From the NCBI GenBank assembly GCA_951813325.1, contig OX638350.1, positions 3,205,954-3,269,953 on the forward strand: DNA of 64,000 nt. The letters run 5' to 3'. Under the pieces are notes generated by a model, which saw nothing but the letters and a program-made list of their open reading frames with translations, searched no databases and had not been told where the DNA came from. A program made the translations under genes and the position numbers. Of this stretch, positions 32,385 through 41,644 are shown in pieces. This DNA comes from an uncultured Acidimicrobiales bacterium. GTDB taxonomy: Bacteria > Actinomycetota > Acidimicrobiia > Acidimicrobiales > Bin134. How positions within the stretch are numbered: the stretch's first letter is position 1; each line of letters starts with the position of its first letter.

Positions 32385-33458
32385 TCAGGCTTCAGTCCAG
32401 ATCGATTCGGATTTCCCGCAGGCTTTGCAGTCGCGGAAATACGTCTTCTTGTCTTTGCGGACTCGTACCCCGTTGTCTCGCCCTTTCTTGGCTCCGCAGG
32501 CGGAGCACAACGCGGGCATCGCCGTGTTCTTGTCGCACGCGCCGCACTTCCAGTAGTAGCCGTACTGGCCCGATCTGGCAGTCAGGTCTTTGGAGCCGCA
32601 GTGCTTGCAAGCCGGGTTGGCGGATCGTCCGGCCCCGGCGGCCCTGCTTCGGGGTCTTTTGCGGTTCCGATTGGGAGCAGCCCTCTTGCGCGGAGCTGGC
32701 GAACCGCCGGGGCGGTCTGTGTGCAGGGCGGCGAGAAACTCGGCCACCTTCTCCGGTTCTGTGTCCTCCATGGCCCACAGGCCGTACTCGCCGTCGGATC
32801 GGGTTCTGGCCATGCTCGCGCCTTTGCGGTGCGCCTTGATCTCCTGGGCGATCTTGTCGCAGACGAGATCGGCTTTGGCCACGAATGCCCGAAACGGCTC
32901 GCCCGGCTCCTTCCAGCCGCCGAACCGCTTGATCTTCCCCCTGTCGGACACCGCGACCACCAGCTGGATCGGCGCGTTTTTGAAGCCGCGCTGATCGGTT
33001 CCAGTGGCGAGCTTGGCGATGGTGCGAGATCCAAAGGAGTGCTTGCCGAGCAGTTCTTCCCTGTGCCGTTGCAGCAACGCCCGCAAAAAGTCTGACTGTC
33101 GCTGCGCCTGGCGGATAGGCGATGCCATCCCCGTCTCTTTGCCCCGGTACACGCGGGCCCACTCGTCTCCGCCCGATCCGTCAGACCTGATCCGCACTTC
33201 CTCGGTCACCGACTTGCTCTCGATGATGAAAAGCCCTCGGCGGTGCACGACAAGGTGATCGATCTGGCACACCCCGTGGGACCCATTTTGCTCTGGCTGG
33301 TCGCGGTCCTCGAGCCGCAGGCCGTGCAGCACAAGAACCTCCTCGTCTTCGCTGAAGCCCCGATTCAGATAGTGCGCCATCTGCCCTTCGGCGGCGGCAC
33401 CCGCCCGCTGGCGGCGATCCCTGTGAGCCACCCCCTGCTCGTAAGGCTTGACGATCAT
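32385..33458 (-). CDS. NERD-domain nuclease-like protein with zinc ribbon
   Basis: 357 aa; ATG at 33458 lies 6 nt after GGAGG. The N-terminal NERD-type region has QIDHLVVHRRGLFIIESKS, i.e. the D...ExK of a PD-(D/E)xK fold, and further conserved RQAQRQSDFLRALL. After a basic linker the C-terminus has two CxxC pairs (CKHCGSKD, KCGACDKN) and more (LCSACGAKKG, DCKACGKS), zinc ribbons expected to bind nucleic acid. Probably a restriction-like or repair nuclease of the island. No obvious partner gene. Confidence 0.8.
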   Translation of the reverse strand: MIVKPYEQGVAHRDRRQRAGAAAEGQMAHYLNRGFSEDEEVLVLHGLRLEDRDQPEQNGSHGVCQIDHLVVHRRGLFIIESKSVTEEVRIRSDGSGGDEWARVYRGKETGMASPIRQAQRQSDFLRALLQRHREELLGKHSFGSRTIAKLATGTDQRGFKNAPIQLVVAVSDRGKIKRFGGWKEPGEPFRAFVAKADLVCDKIAQEIKAHRKGASMARTRSDGEYGLWAMEDTEPEKVAEFLAALHTDRPGGSPAPRKRAAPNRNRKRPRSRAAGAGRSANPACKHCGSKDLTARSGQYGYYWKCGACDKNTAMPALCSACGAKKGRDNGVRVRKDKKTYFRDCKACGKSESIWTEA

Positions 33459-33490
33459 CCAGACCTCCACATCGGAAACGGCATCGGACA

Positions 33491-33805
33491 GAGCCCCAAG
33501 AACTGGCAAGAAACTATTGCGGCAACAAACCCCGCACCAACCTCGCCGCCTGGTTCACCGCCCACAAAACAGGCGAGCCAGACCTGGCCGACCAAGTCCG
33601 CGAACTGGCCGCCGCCGTCGAACACAACAACACGCAATCAGACCACATCCGCGAACTGGCGTCCGCTATGCAGTCTCTGTCGGCCCAGATCGAAGAAACG
33701 AAGAGAACTGCAACAGCTCCAAGCAGCGATGGCCTGCTTCGCCCATGCCTCTGGCGGCATCCAGCACCAACTGCCGGGGCAACCCAGAGCACTTCTGCCC
33801 TCTAG
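33491..33805 (+). pseudogene. coiled-coil protein fragment
   Basis: A plus-strand frame without an obvious start reads NLAAWFTAHKTGEPDLADQV, RELAAAVEHNNTQSDHIREL and ASAMQSLSAQIEETKRT before TAG at 33803. Heptad-like helices make chance coding unlikely, but the gene start is missing or non-canonical. It is divergent from the NERD gene. Probably a remnant. Confidence 0.4.
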
Positions 33806-34170
33806 GAGTCCTCCCCCCTTTCTTGAGGCTGGCTACAGCGAACCCAGGGGGCCGATTCGCCCCCCTGCCTTGACCATCGGCGCAGTCCAGCGCATCGCGG
33901 CGGGAGAGCCGGGAATTCTCTGGGGCTAGACGAACACCGAAGCCCAATGCGGGCACGGTCCGCGAGGCCGACCCCGACCGGAGAGCAGCAATCGCACCGG
34001 AGCCCTGCGCGCACCATCCGCCTCCAAGTGGCCGTTGCTAGATCCGTGGATGCGCGTGGAAACGGACATATCACCCGATCCCAGAACCAGGAGAAACGCA
34101 ATTGCGCGCCGGCCACCTGATCTGGTCTTACCCAATTTCGCGCACACGCCTATGGCGACCCAGCAAGGGC
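33806..34170. other. intergenic region, nothing recognised
   Basis: Between the coiled-coil fragment and the stop of the 34171-35559 gene. It contains only short low-complexity frames, no tRNA and no clear hairpin with a T-tract. Confidence 0.5.
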
Positions 34171-35559
34171 CTACCAGTAGATGGCGATGATCTCCGCGTC
34201 CAAGAACCGCACCGCTGCCCCGCCGGGCATCGAGGGAGGTGCCGGAGCCTGGGATTCGTCTGAACCGAGATGGCTAAGCCCCGATTCCATCGCGGCCGCA
34301 ACTCGCAGGTGACAGGCGCTCTCGGGGGTGGTCGCCACGCCAATTGCTGAGTCGAAACAGCGAGTGGCTTCCGCGAGGACTGAGCGTCGGACGTCAACCG
34401 TCTCTGTCCAGCCGGTGGCTCGCTCCACGGCGGAGACCAAGTCGGATATCTGAGAGGGGTCAGGTGCTCGACCGTGGCTTTCGGCCAGCATTGTGGCGTA
34501 GCGCCAAAGCAAGGCGTCTTCCCCTTCCGCTGAGTGCGAGTGCGGTTGTTGCGATGCATCTACAGCCATCTCCATTGCATGGAGAGCGGTCTCTCCAAGA
34601 TGTCCGATCTGGTCGCCAAACACTGGGTGGATGTCATGTAAGACATCCATGAGCTTGATTGGGCGCCACCGGTCTTGGAGGCCGTCGCAACCTAGCCTGC
34701 AAAAGACGGTGAACCGGCTGCCTGAGAACAGGACGCGTCGGATGTCTTTCCAGAAGAGGTCCCGTTCAGCGACGCCAACCACAACAGCGTCGCGGAGTGC
34801 AGTGTCTCCTGGTTCGTCAAATTGATCGACGAGGTCGCGGTGTACCAAATGCTCGCGGCCCCCGATCTCCGCTACTCGGTAGTCGACGAGGGTCCCGCGA
34901 ATCGGAACAAGGTCGGCAAGAAGGCTTTCGAGCAGTCGTCCGGTCGATCTCATCTCTGCCAGCTGGGCGACGTTCTCACCGCTGAACAGCTGCATGTTCT
35001 CTTCGAGGATCTCGCGGATGGTCGTGATGATGGCGTTGACGCGGAAGATCGGGTCGGCTTCGAGAACGACCTCGACCTCGATGAGGTCTCCACGGCTGAG
35101 CGTTTGCGGAGCGATGACGCGGCCCTCAGAAAGGTGCAGCTCGAGGTCCCGCTCGAGGTCGAAGCGACTGCGCACGTTGGGCGTTACTGAGTTGTCGATT
35201 GAGCCAGCCAACCTGAGTCCTGGTCGTTCGAGGTCGTGGAGTTCTTTGAAGCTTGTCTGGACAATCGCTTTGCGGAGTACCTGCGAGGTCCGCGACTTGG
35301 CGGCCTCGATCCGCGACCGGAGCTCCGCTTTCGTCACCCCGAAACCGCCGCCCATTGAGCCGCCGAATTCGCTGTTCAGCGAGGCGGTCTGGCTCTCTGT
35401 GAACTCGGTTGCGATGGGTCCCAGGCGGGAAGCGAGCAGGCTGTAGACGGATACCTCGTCGAGGTACACAAATTCGCGGGGGGTTCCTGGCTGTTTCCTC
35501 ATCTCTCGCCTGCGGCCTCGCCTGTGTCGCCAGACTCGGAGGCGCTTGAGGGGGCTCAT
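34171..35559 (-). CDS. unrecognised partner of the AAA+ ATPase (DUF6414-like?)
   Basis: 462 aa; ATG at 35559 overlaps the AAA gene stop by 4 nt. A short basic N-terminus is followed by REFVYLDEVSVYSLLASRLG, TEFTESQTASLNSEFGGSMG and a Lys/Arg-rich helix (KAELRSRIEAAKSRTSQVLR). The YLDE..VYSLL start resembles DUF6414 proteins (pattern memory, uncertain). The middle has a beta-rich part (GDLIEVEVVLEADPIFRV). The C-terminal 200 residues are helical. No catalytic motif is obvious. Tight coupling to the ATPase implies that they act together, perhaps as sensor or effector plus unfoldase. Confidence 0.7.
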   Translation of the reverse strand: MSPLKRLRVWRHRRGRRREMRKQPGTPREFVYLDEVSVYSLLASRLGPIATEFTESQTASLNSEFGGSMGGGFGVTKAELRSRIEAAKSRTSQVLRKAIVQTSFKELHDLERPGLRLAGSIDNSVTPNVRSRFDLERDLELHLSEGRVIAPQTLSRGDLIEVEVVLEADPIFRVNAIITTIREILEENMQLFSGENVAQLAEMRSTGRLLESLLADLVPIRGTLVDYRVAEIGGREHLVHRDLVDQFDEPGDTALRDAVVVGVAERDLFWKDIRRVLFSGSRFTVFCRLGCDGLQDRWRPIKLMDVLHDIHPVFGDQIGHLGETALHAMEMAVDASQQPHSHSAEGEDALLWRYATMLAESHGRAPDPSQISDLVSAVERATGWTETVDVRRSVLAEATRCFDSAIGVATTPESACHLRVAAAMESGLSHLGSDESQAPAPPSMPGGAAVRFLDAEIIAIYW

Positions 35560-36794
35560 GCGGCGGACCCGGTCTTCGTGGGCATATGCCCGATGCGCTT
35601 GCGCTGCCGTTCGACACGTTCGAATCCGCCGATGTAGTCCTCGATGAAGATGTCGCTTCGGTTATCCGCTACTGCGAGTAGGGATGCCTCTGTCCAGATC
35701 GCTGCCAGCTCGGCCGATGACCAGCCATCGGTCCTGGCGGCCACGAGCTTGTGCGGCAGCGGATCCAGCGTCTGCAGCTTCCGGGCGGTCTTGATGAGGA
35801 TGTCCAACCGATCCTCCACACTCGGCAGGGGGAACCGGATCTCCCAGTCAAGCCGCCCAGGTCGGCGCAGGGCGACGTCCAAGTCCTGCGGCCGGTTGGT
35901 CGCCGCGATCACCACGACGTTCCCCGTTGAGTCGAAGCCATCCATCAGAGTGAGCAGCTGGGCCACGACTCGTCGGCTCGCTTCGTGGGCGTCGTCGTCT
36001 CGGTGGGCCGCCACGCTGTCGATCTCGTCGAAGAAAATGATGGCCCGCTCATCCTCCGCCGCCGCATCGAAGATGCGTCGCAAGAGCTCCTCGCTTTGTC
36101 CGTACCACTTGCTGAAGATCTCAGGCCCTGAGATCTCAAAGAACGCTGCGTCAGCCTGGGCCGCTATGATTCGAGCCAACATCGTCTTGCCGGTGCCCGG
36201 CGGGCCTGTGAAGAGCACGCCCTTTATCGCGCGTGCCCCGATCCTGGCCAGCTCTTCATGCCGCCGAAGCGGCAACTCGATCAGCTCGCGTGCACGCTTG
36301 ACTACCGAACTGAGCCCACCGAAGTCGTCGAAGGTGAGCGGGCGATCGGAGCTACCTCCGGTTCGGAATCGGTTCACAACCTCTTCGTCGATTGCCGGCA
36401 GGTCGGTGTACTTTATGGGTTCTTCCGAGAGGACGCGGACGACTCCCTGGACCTCCCCCGCCTCGACAGTGTTGCCGACCTCATAGGGGACATCCGCTCC
36501 GGTTGGAACCTTCCGATACCGACCGCTCGCCTCGATGACGGTTACATCGTCCAGCTTGATCTTGACGACACCGACCCATGAGTCGTCGGGCCACGCGTTG
36601 GCATCGACCCGTTCGACGCGTTGGCTGGGATCTTCACCCAAGATCATGATCACCTCACCGGTGCTGAAGTCGTCCCCGTCCTGGTCGAACCATCCGCTGT
36701 TGCCGTTGCGGAGCTCAAAGTACACCCTGTGACCGTCCCCACTGACTCCGGTCACGCGTGCGAGCTTTCCGATAGTTGTAGTGGCTTCCGTCAT
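35556..36794 (-). CDS. CDC48/proteasomal-type AAA+ ATPase
   Basis: 412 aa; ATG at 36794 overlaps the upstream stop (ATGA). The N-terminal ~120 residues form beta-rich OB-like sequence (GKLARVTGVSGDGHRVYFEL, MILGEDPSQRVERVD), as in proteasomal ATPases. One AAA module follows: FDDFGGLSSVVKRARELIEL, GPPGTGKT (197-204), IIFFDEIDSV (Walker B, about 252-261), AATNRPQDLDVALRRPGRLD (sensor 1 and arginine finger), GWSSAELAAIW (sensor 2 area). All ATPase residues are intact. It would remodel or unfold a protein, probably the partner encoded next. Confidence 0.85.
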   Translation of the reverse strand: MTEATTTIGKLARVTGVSGDGHRVYFELRNGNSGWFDQDGDDFSTGEVIMILGEDPSQRVERVDANAWPDDSWVGVVKIKLDDVTVIEASGRYRKVPTGADVPYEVGNTVEAGEVQGVVRVLSEEPIKYTDLPAIDEEVVNRFRTGGSSDRPLTFDDFGGLSSVVKRARELIELPLRRHEELARIGARAIKGVLFTGPPGTGKTMLARIIAAQADAAFFEISGPEIFSKWYGQSEELLRRIFDAAAEDERAIIFFDEIDSVAAHRDDDAHEASRRVVAQLLTLMDGFDSTGNVVVIAATNRPQDLDVALRRPGRLDWEIRFPLPSVEDRLDILIKTARKLQTLDPLPHKLVAARTDGWSSAELAAIWTEASLLAVADNRSDIFIEDYIGGFERVERQRKRIGHMPTKTGSAA

Positions 36795-37300
36795 GGGGCT
36801 TCTCCACCTGCGCTTTGGGCTGCGTTCAGGCCGTTGTAGGCGTCTCGGATCGTTAGCGGCGCGACCCTAGCGCGGTGCATCGTCATCACAGAGGTGACTT
36901 CCCCAAGCAGGGCTACCAGCGCGGGCCGGCTCACGCCGGAATTGACGAGGCTGGTCCCGAACGTGTGGTGCAACTGGTGCAGTGTGACCCGTAGCGGTTC
37001 GCCGGACGGGCCGGTGAGTGCCGCATCTGCCACGGCGTGTTGGAGACCGGCGGGTAGGCGGTGTTCGCCGAGTCGGCGTTCACGATTACAGAGCACGAAG
37101 TCGGCGAGGTGGCCGTCGCTTGGGTGCGAGAACAGCCGGTGCGAGCCGCGGTGCGTGATCCACTCGTCGAAGAGTGCGACGGTGTGGGCTCCGAAGAGGA
37201 CCATGCGTTCGGCTCCGAGCCTGCTGATCGGGACTCTGAGCCATCTGCCCAGGGTTACACAGTCCTTCGCCAGCTCCCTGCCACTCGCCAGGTGTCGCAA
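36791..37300 (-). pseudogene. truncated tyrosine recombinase with lost catalytic residues
   Basis: A 169-codon frame covers the C-terminal half of a phage-type integrase: an arm-like start, ADFVLCNRERRLGEHRLP, then LRVTLHQLHHTFGTSLVN and ALVALLGEVTSVMTMHRARV. Compared with the family, HxLRHT has become HQLHHT (Arg lost), LLGH is LLGE (His lost) and the nucleophile Tyr in MT..YA is His. So it is not a working recombinase. It is still open and coupled (ATGA) to the AAA gene, so it may persist as a DNA-binding subunit. Confidence 0.7.
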
Positions 37301-37640
37301 TGGCAGGGCCCGGAGAAGGGGATCTACAAGGCGGGACGCCCCCTACGCTGCCCGCTGAGCGCCTAAAATTCCCCCTGTGGAATGGAGCGCCTCGCTCGAA
37401 GACTTCCTGTTGCCCCTTTGGCATGGGCCAAACCCGGCCGAGTCTAAAAGGCTCTAATCTGGGGAAACGTACGAATGAGACAGCCAAACTGCGGTGAGAG
37501 TCCGTTAAGTTTGTGGAACGCTGCCGACATTTCTGTGGAATACGCTCTCCGGGATTTCAAAAGCCCAGATCAGGTCCCCCAAAATGGACTCGCGAACACC
37601 CCGCAATAGGCGACTTGCCCCTACTTCCACTCCAAAATGC
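37301..37640. other. intergenic region, nothing recognised
   Basis: Separates the recombinase-AAA operon from the MITE. It has short frames only; GC is lower than in the flanks. The operon promoter probably lies near 37300-37400 (minus strand), but no consensus is obvious. Confidence 0.4.
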
Positions 37641-37807
37641 CTAGTGGTCCGTCCGCAAATTGATCGAGGCGTCCCGCCAGCCATCGACGTCGCTCGCGGC
37701 GTTGCGCCTCCTTGTCATACGCTGCAAGTATGGCTGCGTCGTTGCATCTTGCGGAGAACGCCGCTGGCGTCGCAAGCCATCCCGTCAATACACATACGGA
37801 CCACTAG
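37641..37807. mobile_element. MITE-like element, copy A
   Basis: 167 bp bounded by the perfect inverted repeat CTAGTGGTCCGT (37641-37652) and ACGGACCACTAG (37796-37807). The interior, inverted, matches the element at 62204-62371 along most of its length (shared GCGGCGTTGC, CTCCTTG, AAGTATGGCTGCGTCG). No coding capacity of its own. The TA within the terminal CTAG on both sides fits a TA target duplication of the IS630/mariner type (inference). Confidence 0.85.
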
Positions 37808-37868
37808 TTGACCAGCGTCAACCGGTGTCTACGCAATCCGGATAAGTCACCTTGCTACAGCAACATCC

Positions 37869-39602
37869 ATGAGCCTGCGACGACTTCTCAAGAGCCATTT
37901 GGCCCCCCACCGCCAGGCGATCGCATTCGTGCTGGTCCTCCAGGCCGGCCAAACCACCGCGGGCCTGTTGCTGCCAGGGCTGAACGCCACCCTGATCGAC
38001 GATGGCGTGCTGCTCGGCGATCAGGCTGTGATCTGGCGGACGGGCGCGGTCATGTTGTTGGTCTCGTTCGTGCAGGTGGCGCTGCTCGCCGGCGCCGTCT
38101 GGTACGCCTCGAAGGTGGCCATGGCGTTCGGCCGCGACGTCCGGCGCGACGTGTTCGACCGGGTCACCCGGTACTCCACCCGAGAGATCGGCCGATTCGG
38201 CACCCCCTCGCTCATCACCCGCATCACCAACGACACCCACCAGATCCAGACGTTGATGGCCATGGTGGGAACCATGATGATCACCGCCCCGCTGACCATG
38301 GTGGCCGGCACCGTGCTGGCCGTTCGCACCGACGCCGGGCTCTCGGTGCTGCTGGTGGTGGTGATCCCCCTGGAGATCATCGTGATGGGCTCGATCATCG
38401 CCGCCATGAACCCGGCGTTCCAGAAGATGCAGGAGCGCATCGACCGGGTCAATGCCGTGCTGCGCGAGCAGATCACCGGGATCCGCGTGGTGCGGGCCTT
38501 CACCCGCGAGCCGGTGGAGAGCGCCCGGTTCGCCGAGGCCAACCACCGCCTCACCGCCACATCGATGCGGGCGGCCCGGCTCATGGCGGCCACCTTCCCC
38601 GCGGTCACGCTGCTGGTGAACCTGTCGAGCGTGGCCCTGTTGTGGATCGGCGCCGATCGGATCGAGGACGGATCGACCCAGATCGGATCGCTGGTGGCCT
38701 ACATCACCTATCTGCTCCAGATTCTCTTCGCGGTCACCATGGCCGCCTTCATGGTGTCGATGATCCCCCGGGCCGCGGTGGCCGCCGAGCGCATTGTCGA
38801 AGTGCTCGACACCGAGTCGTCGGTGATCCCGCCGGCCAGCCCGGTACGGGAACTCTCCCGGCCCGGAACGGTGGAATTCCGCGGGGTCGGCTTTCGATAC
38901 CCCGGCGCCGAGCATTCCGTGCTCGACGACGTCACTTTCGCCGCCGCGCCGGGGCAGACCACCGCCATCATCGGCTCGACCGGCGCCGGCAAGACCACGC
39001 TGTTGGCGCTGGCCGCCCGGTTGGCCGACGCCAGCACTGGAGAGGTCTGGGTGGGCGGCGTGGATGTGCGCCGGCTCGACCAGGCGACGTTGTGGAGCAC
39101 CATCGGCTACGTGCCCCAACGGGCCTACCTGTTCAGCGGCACGGTGGCCTCCAACCTGCGGTATGGGCGCCCCGATGCCGCCGACGGCGAGCTGTGGGAA
39201 GCCCTGGAGATCGCCCAGGCCGCCGGATTCGTCCAATCCATGCCCGACGGGCTTAACAGCCCCGTCAACCAAGGGGGCACCAACGTTTCCGGCGGGCAGC
39301 GACAGCGGCTGTCCATCGCTCGGGCCCTGGTGGCCCGCCCGGCCGTCTACCTGTTCGACGACTCGTTCTCGGCCCTCGACCTGGCCACCGAGGACCGGCT
39401 CCGCCGCGCCTTGGAGCCCCACACCCGCGACGCCGCCGTCCTCGTGGTCGCCCAGCGGATCTCCACCATCGAGACCGCCAGCCAGATCATCGTCCTCGAG
39501 AGCGGAGTCATCGTCGGCCAGGGGGACCACGACCAACTGCTCAGCACCTGCCCCACCTACGCCGAGATCGTCTCCTCCCAGAGGGGAGGCGAGGCCGCAT
39601 GA
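37869..39602 (+). CDS. ABC exporter half-transporter (permease-ATPase fusion), first subunit
   Basis: 577 aa, ATG at 37869. Six predicted helices occupy the first ~330 residues (AIAFVLVLQAGQTTAGLLLP, AVMLLVSFVQVALLAGAVWY, MMITAPLTMVAGTVLAV and others). The nucleotide-binding domain has IIGSTGAGKTTLLALAARLA (Walker A), YVPQRAYLFSGTV (Q-loop), NVSGGQRQRLSIARAL (signature) and VYLFDDSFSALD, where the usual catalytic Glu after Walker B is Asp-Ser. The degenerate Glu suggests one impaired ATP site in a heterodimer with the next gene product, as in many heterodimeric exporters. Confidence 0.9.
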   Translation: MSLRRLLKSHLAPHRQAIAFVLVLQAGQTTAGLLLPGLNATLIDDGVLLGDQAVIWRTGAVMLLVSFVQVALLAGAVWYASKVAMAFGRDVRRDVFDRVTRYSTREIGRFGTPSLITRITNDTHQIQTLMAMVGTMMITAPLTMVAGTVLAVRTDAGLSVLLVVVIPLEIIVMGSIIAAMNPAFQKMQERIDRVNAVLREQITGIRVVRAFTREPVESARFAEANHRLTATSMRAARLMAATFPAVTLLVNLSSVALLWIGADRIEDGSTQIGSLVAYITYLLQILFAVTMAAFMVSMIPRAAVAAERIVEVLDTESSVIPPASPVRELSRPGTVEFRGVGFRYPGAEHSVLDDVTFAAAPGQTTAIIGSTGAGKTTLLALAARLADASTGEVWVGGVDVRRLDQATLWSTIGYVPQRAYLFSGTVASNLRYGRPDAADGELWEALEIAQAAGFVQSMPDGLNSPVNQGGTNVSGGQRQRLSIARALVARPAVYLFDDSFSALDLATEDRLRRALEPHTRDAAVLVVAQRISTIETASQIIVLESGVIVGQGDHDQLLSTCPTYAEIVSSQRGGEAA

Positions 39603-41488
39603 ACCAGCGCAATCCGGGCGACCAGGCACCCGGCGACAACGAGCAAGCCGATCAAGAGGCCCTCCAGAACTTCGGGCGCGAGGCCATGCGCTACTCCGGG
39701 CGCATGGGCGCCCCGATGCCCGCGGAGGCCACCCGCAACTTCCGGGGCACCGTCCGCCAGCTCGGCAAGATAACCGGCCGGGAGACACCGGTGCTGATCT
39801 TGGTGATCGCCCTCGCGGTGATGAGCGTGAGCCTGGCGGTTCTCGGTCCCTGGCTCCTCGGCGGAGCCACCGACATCATCGTGAGCGGGGTCCGCCAGGG
39901 CAGCATCGACACCGACCGGCTCCAGGATCGGCTCTTGGCCATTGCCGGGGTGTTCGGGGCCGCGTGGGCACTGGGATACGCCCAGACGTATCTGCTCACC
40001 GGCGCGCTCCAGCGGTCGATGCTCCGGCTGCGAGAGACGATCGAGGCCAAGCTCCACCGCCTGCCCCTGTCCTATGTCGACCGCCATGCCCGGGGCGATT
40101 TGCTCAGCCGGGTGACCAACGACATCGACAACCTCACCCAGAGCCTCCAGCAGACCATCAACCAGATCCTCACCTCACTGCTGACCGTGGTGGGGGTGAC
40201 GGTGATGATGCTGACGGTGTCCCCCCTGCTGGCGCTGGTGGCTTTCGTGACCGTGCCGCTGTCGGTGATGGCCACCCGCCTGTTCGCCCACCGGGCCCGG
40301 CCCCGGTTCCTGCGGCAGTGGCGGACCACCGGCACCCTCAACGCCCAGGCCGAGGATGTGGTGAGCGGACACGCCATCGTCACCGTCTTCGGCCGACAAG
40401 ACCAGGAGCGCCGGCGATTCGAGATCGAGAACGACCAGCTCTACGACGCCAGCCGGTCGGCCCAGTTCCTGTCGTCGGCTATGCAGCCGGTGATGATGCT
40501 GATGGGCAATCTCCAGTTCGTGGCCGTCGCCGTCGTGGGCGGGCTGCGCATCTCCAGCGGGGCCATCACCATCGGCGACATGCAGGCGATGATCCAGTAC
40601 ACCCGACAGTTCGCCATGCCGGTCCAGCAACTGGCCTCGATGGCCGCCACCTTCCAGTCGGGGATCGCCTCGCTGGAGCGGGTGGTGGAGTTGCTCGACG
40701 TCGAAGAGCAGAGCCCCGACCCCGAGCCGGCCCCCCATCTGCCGCCCACTGCCGGGCGGGTGGTGTTCGACGGCGTCTGCTTTGCCTACGACCCCGACAA
40801 GCCCCTGATCACCGGGCTCGACCTCACCGCCGAGCCGGGCCAGACGGTGGCCATCGTCGGGCCGACCGGGGCGGGCAAGACCACGCTGGTCAACCTGCTG
40901 CTGCGGTTCTACGAATTGGACGGCGGGCGGATCATCCTCGACGGACGCGACATCACCACCCTCCCCCGCCAGGAACTGAGATCGAAGTTCGGCATGGTGC
41001 TCCAAGACACTTGGCTGTTCGGCGACACCATCTGGGAGAACCTCCGCTACGGCAACCCCGGCGCCACCGGCGCCCAGATCCTCGATGCCGCCCGGGTCAC
41101 CTATGTCGACCGCTTCGTCCACTCGCTGCCCGACGGCTACGACACCGTCATCAACGACGAGGGCGACAACATCTCCGCCGGCCAAAAGCAGCTCCTCACC
41201 ATCGCCCGGGCCTTCCTCGCCGACCCGGCCATCTTGATCCTCGACGAGGCCACATCATCGGTGGACACCCGCACCGAGGTGCTGATCCAAGAGGCCATGA
41301 ACGCCCTGCGGGCCGACCGCACCAGCTTCGTCATCGCCCACCGCCTATCCACCATCCGAGGTGCCGACACCATCGTGGTGATGGACGGCGGCCGCATCGC
41401 CGAACAGGGCGCCCACGACGAGCTGCTCGCCCGAGCCGGCCCCTACGCCGACCTCCACGCCGCCCAATTCGCCGGCGAGGCCACCTAA
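39599..41488 (+). CDS. ABC exporter half-transporter, second subunit
   Basis: 629 aa; ATG at 39599 overlaps the first subunit stop by 4 nt. A hydrophilic N-terminal extension (~60 residues) precedes six helices. The ATPase has IVGPTGAGKTTLVNLLLRFY, FGMVLQDTWLFGDTIWENLR, ISAGQKQLLTIARAFLA and AILILDEATSSVDTRTE with an intact catalytic Glu. With the first subunit it forms a heterodimeric exporter (drug or lipid type); substrate not predictable. Confidence 0.92.
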   Translation: MNQRNPGDQAPGDNEQADQEALQNFGREAMRYSGRMGAPMPAEATRNFRGTVRQLGKITGRETPVLILVIALAVMSVSLAVLGPWLLGGATDIIVSGVRQGSIDTDRLQDRLLAIAGVFGAAWALGYAQTYLLTGALQRSMLRLRETIEAKLHRLPLSYVDRHARGDLLSRVTNDIDNLTQSLQQTINQILTSLLTVVGVTVMMLTVSPLLALVAFVTVPLSVMATRLFAHRARPRFLRQWRTTGTLNAQAEDVVSGHAIVTVFGRQDQERRRFEIENDQLYDASRSAQFLSSAMQPVMMLMGNLQFVAVAVVGGLRISSGAITIGDMQAMIQYTRQFAMPVQQLASMAATFQSGIASLERVVELLDVEEQSPDPEPAPHLPPTAGRVVFDGVCFAYDPDKPLITGLDLTAEPGQTVAIVGPTGAGKTTLVNLLLRFYELDGGRIILDGRDITTLPRQELRSKFGMVLQDTWLFGDTIWENLRYGNPGATGAQILDAARVTYVDRFVHSLPDGYDTVINDEGDNISAGQKQLLTIARAFLADPAILILDEATSSVDTRTEVLIQEAMNALRADRTSFVIAHRLSTIRGADTIVVMDGGRIAEQGAHDELLARAGPYADLHAAQFAGEAT

Positions 41489-41644
41489 TCCCCCGGCGCT
41501 CAGGCGAAAGCGAACGGCGGAGGGCGCGTCGTGTCGGTGATCTTCACAGGGAACTAGCCGATCTCTCGGTTTTCGCCGCGCCGGAGAATCTCAGCCACAC
41601 CCGTCAGCGCGGCAGGGTTGGAGGCGTGAATTCTCGGTTCCGGT

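Noticed and set aside
37641-37807. Short peptide similarity between 37.6-37.8 kb and 62.2-62.4 kb as a conserved gene
   Set aside because: The similarity is explained by the duplicated inverted-repeat element, and both frames lack ribosome signals and run past its ends.
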